A stretch of 64,000 bases of DNA from Paracoccus solventivorans (GTDB lineage: Bacteria; Pseudomonadota; Alphaproteobacteria; Rhodobacterales; Rhodobacteraceae): NCBI RefSeq assembly GCF_900142875.1, contig NZ_FRCK01000007.1:1-64000 (forward strand), read 5' to 3'. The position numbers and the translations under genes are program-made. Each line of letters opens with the position of its first letter. Within the stretch, counting starts at the first letter, position 1. Shown here in pieces: positions 62,514 through 64,000 of the stretch. Under the pieces are notes generated by a model. The model worked only from the letters and a program-made list of their open reading frames with translations, was not told where the DNA came from and made no database searches.

Positions 62514-63872
62514 ATGAACCGCAAACGCATCTGGGGCTGGTGGTTCTTCGACTGGGCGAGCCAGCCCTATGCGACGCTGCTGCTGACCTTCATCTTCTCG
62601 ATCTATTTCTCCGAGGTCGCGCGCGGGCATTTCATCGCGCAGGGCGCCGATCCGATGCAGGCCGGCGCGCAGGCGCAGGCGCTGTGGGGCTGGGCGCTGG
62701 CGGGCGCGGGGGTGATCATCGCGGGGCTTGCGCCGGTGCTGGGGGCGGTGGCCGACCGCTCGGGGCGCCGGCTGCCGTGGATCTGGCTGTTTTCGGGATT
62801 CTACGTCGCCGGCTCGGCCGGGCTGTGGGTGCTGCATCCCTCCGGCGCGGGGCTGGTCCCGGCGCTGGTGCTGTTCGGCATCGGGCTGATCGGGATGGAG
62901 TTCGCGACCATCTTCACCAATGCGCTGATGCCCTCGCTGGGCAGCCGGGACGAGATCGGGCGCATCTCGGGCTCTGGCTTCGCCTTTGGCTATCTGGGGG
63001 GTGTGGTAGCGCTGGCGATCATGCTGGCGCTGTTTGCCGATGGCGCGGGCGGGTTGACCCTGCTGGGGCGACCGCCGGCGCTGGGGCTGGACGGCGCCGC
63101 GCGCGAGGGCACCCGCTTTGTCGGCCCGTTCACCGCGATCTGGTATGCGCTGTTCATGGTGCCGTTCTTCCTGTGGGTGCGCGAACCCGCGGGCGCGCGG
63201 CGCGGCGGCGTGCAGCTGGGGGCGGCGCTGCGCGACCTGGGGGCGCTGCTGCGCAGCCTGCCGGGGCGGCGGTCGCTGCTGGCGTGGCTGGTCTCTTCGA
63301 TGTTCTCGCGCGATGCGCTGAATGCGCTTTACGGGTTCGGGGGCGTCTATGCCGGCACGGTGCTGGGCTGGCCGGTGATCCTGTCGGGGATCTTCGGCAT
63401 CGTCACCGCGGTATCGGCCGCGATCATCAGCTGGCTGGGCGGGCGCGCCGACCGGCGCTGGGGGCCGCGCCCGGTCATCGCCGCCTGCACGCTGGTGCTG
63501 GTCGCGGTCTGCGTGCTGGTGGTGGGGATGAACCGCGAGCAGATCTTCGGCCTGCCGCTTGCCCCCGGATCGCGCCTGCCCGATGCGCTGTTCTTTGCCT
63601 GCGGGGCGGCGATCGGCGGCGCCGGCGGCGTGCTGCAATCGGCCAGCCGCACCATGATGGTGCGCCACACCTCTGCGGCCCGCGCGACCGAGGCCTTCGG
63701 CCTTTACGCGCTGTCGGGCAAGGCCACGGCGTTCCTGGCGCCGATGCTGATTGCGCTTGTCACTACGGCCAGCGGCAGCCCCAGGCTGGGCATCTCGCCG
63801 CTGATCGTGATGTTCCTTCTGTCGCTGTGGCTGCTAGGGTGGGTAAAACCAGAGGGAGAACCCGAGCAGTGA
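62514..63872 (+). CDS. MFS transporter, UMF1 family
   Basis: The 452-residue protein has about 12 helices. It starts with WGWWFFDWASQPYATLLLTF, the signature of the UMF1/ATG22-like group of the major facilitator superfamily. The substrate is unknown. GGGGGAGG precedes the ATG. The stop overlaps the GTG of mepA. Confidence 0.88.
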   Translation: MNRKRIWGWWFFDWASQPYATLLLTFIFSIYFSEVARGHFIAQGADPMQAGAQAQALWGWALAGAGVIIAGLAPVLGAVADRSGRRLPWIWLFSGFYVAGSAGLWVLHPSGAGLVPALVLFGIGLIGMEFATIFTNALMPSLGSRDEIGRISGSGFAFGYLGGVVALAIMLALFADGAGGLTLLGRPPALGLDGAAREGTRFVGPFTAIWYALFMVPFFLWVREPAGARRGGVQLGAALRDLGALLRSLPGRRSLLAWLVSSMFSRDALNALYGFGGVYAGTVLGWPVILSGIFGIVTAVSAAIISWLGGRADRRWGPRPVIAACTLVLVAVCVLVVGMNREQIFGLPLAPGSRLPDALFFACGAAIGGAGGVLQSASRTMMVRHTSAARATEAFGLYALSGKATAFLAPMLIALVTTASGSPRLGISPLIVMFLLSLWLLGWVKPEGEPEQ

Positions 63873-64000
63873 TCCGCAGATTCAAACCCGTCCTGGCCGC
63901 GCTGGCGCTGGCGCTGCTGGCCGTTCCTGCCCAGGCCGAGCCGCTGGCCAAGGATGTGTTCGGCGCCTTCCGCCAGTCGAACGGCGGCCCCGCCGGCGCC
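63869..64000 (+). CDS. mepA: Penicillin-insensitive murein endopeptidase, N-terminal part
   Basis: 44 codons before the window edge: a signal peptide (KPVLAALALALLAVPAQA) and the first mature residues EPLAKDVFGAFRQS, which resemble the MepA N-terminus. The start is GTG within GTGA overlapping the MFS stop. The rest and the zinc-binding motifs lie outside the window. Confidence 0.65.
   Translation, partial: MIRRFKPVLAALALALLAVPAQAEPLAKDVFGAFRQSNGGPAGA

Noticed and set aside
1-64000. CRISPR arrays, prophage or complete genomic island
   Set aside because: No regularly spaced direct repeats, integrase or phage structural genes were seen. The only mobile signals are the partial IS at the left edge, the small dispersed repeats and the tRNA-Gly 3'-end duplicate.

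Overview
The window is high-GC DNA (around 70 %) from an alphaproteobacterium of the Rhodobacteraceae/Paracoccaceae, most likely Paracoccus or a close relative. This rests on the gene neighbourhoods (glyQ-DUF6446-glyS, def-def-fmt, gcvT-gcvH-gcvP, pgsA-moaD-moaE), the GC-rich codon use and a dispersed AAATATCC/GC-hairpin repeat of a kind I associate with this family. No search could be run, so the assignment is by recognition. The content is chromosomal core, with one partial insertion sequence at the left edge and no CRISPR array or prophage.

Layout. 1-343: the end of an IS5-like element abutting a small membrane-protein gene. 528-603: tRNA-Ala(CGC). 0.9-6.3 kb (minus): the glycine cleavage operon gcvT-gcvH-gcvP behind a promoter and tandem glycine riboswitch, then a 25-codon membrane microprotein and trxC. 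6.4-13 kb (minus): L,D-transpeptidase, then Hsp33, CoA-type Nudix hydrolase, CCA-adding enzyme, ABC exporter and 23S rRNA methyltransferase in a chain of overlapping genes. 13.1-17.4 kb: ferrochelatase and a methyltransferase, divergent comF, arfB and a Nudix hydrolase, and a stand-alone Lrp/AsnC RAM domain. 17.4-24.5 kb: MATE pump, fmt with two peptide deformylase genes (one catalytically degenerate), patB, hrpB. 24.7-29.9 kb (plus): a ycjX/ycjF-like pair, pgsA, moaD, moaE, accA. 29.9-40.2 kb: a flagellar block in two divergent operons, fliF-fliH-fliN-fliP (minus) and fliL-orf-motE-motA-orf-flhA-fliR-flhB-orf-fliJ-like (plus), with a CtrA-like site between them. 40.2-45.3 kb: rimI, tsaB, nfuA, uspA, a sugar transferase, truA, an XpaC-like gene and a 27-codon microprotein. 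45.6-52.5 kb: tRNA-Gly(TCC), trkH, a secreted peptidoglycan-binding protein, glyQ-DUF6446-glyS. 52.7-59.2 kb: kynU coupled to a two-adaptor RND pump. 59.3-64 kb: recQ, yggT, a thioesterase, a UMF1-type transporter and the start of mepA.

The most interesting points are: a palindromic repeat family that also lies in frame inside the CCA-adding enzyme and a DUF697 protein; an AT-rich segment of about 320 bp inside glyS; a deformylase paralogue that has lost its metal-binding Cys and catalytic Glu next to an intact copy; a 15-nt duplicate of the tRNA-Gly 3' end; mutually exclusive hairpins between gcvH and gcvP; coupling of kynU to an efflux pump; and several small uncharacterised proteins embedded in the flagellar and other operons.
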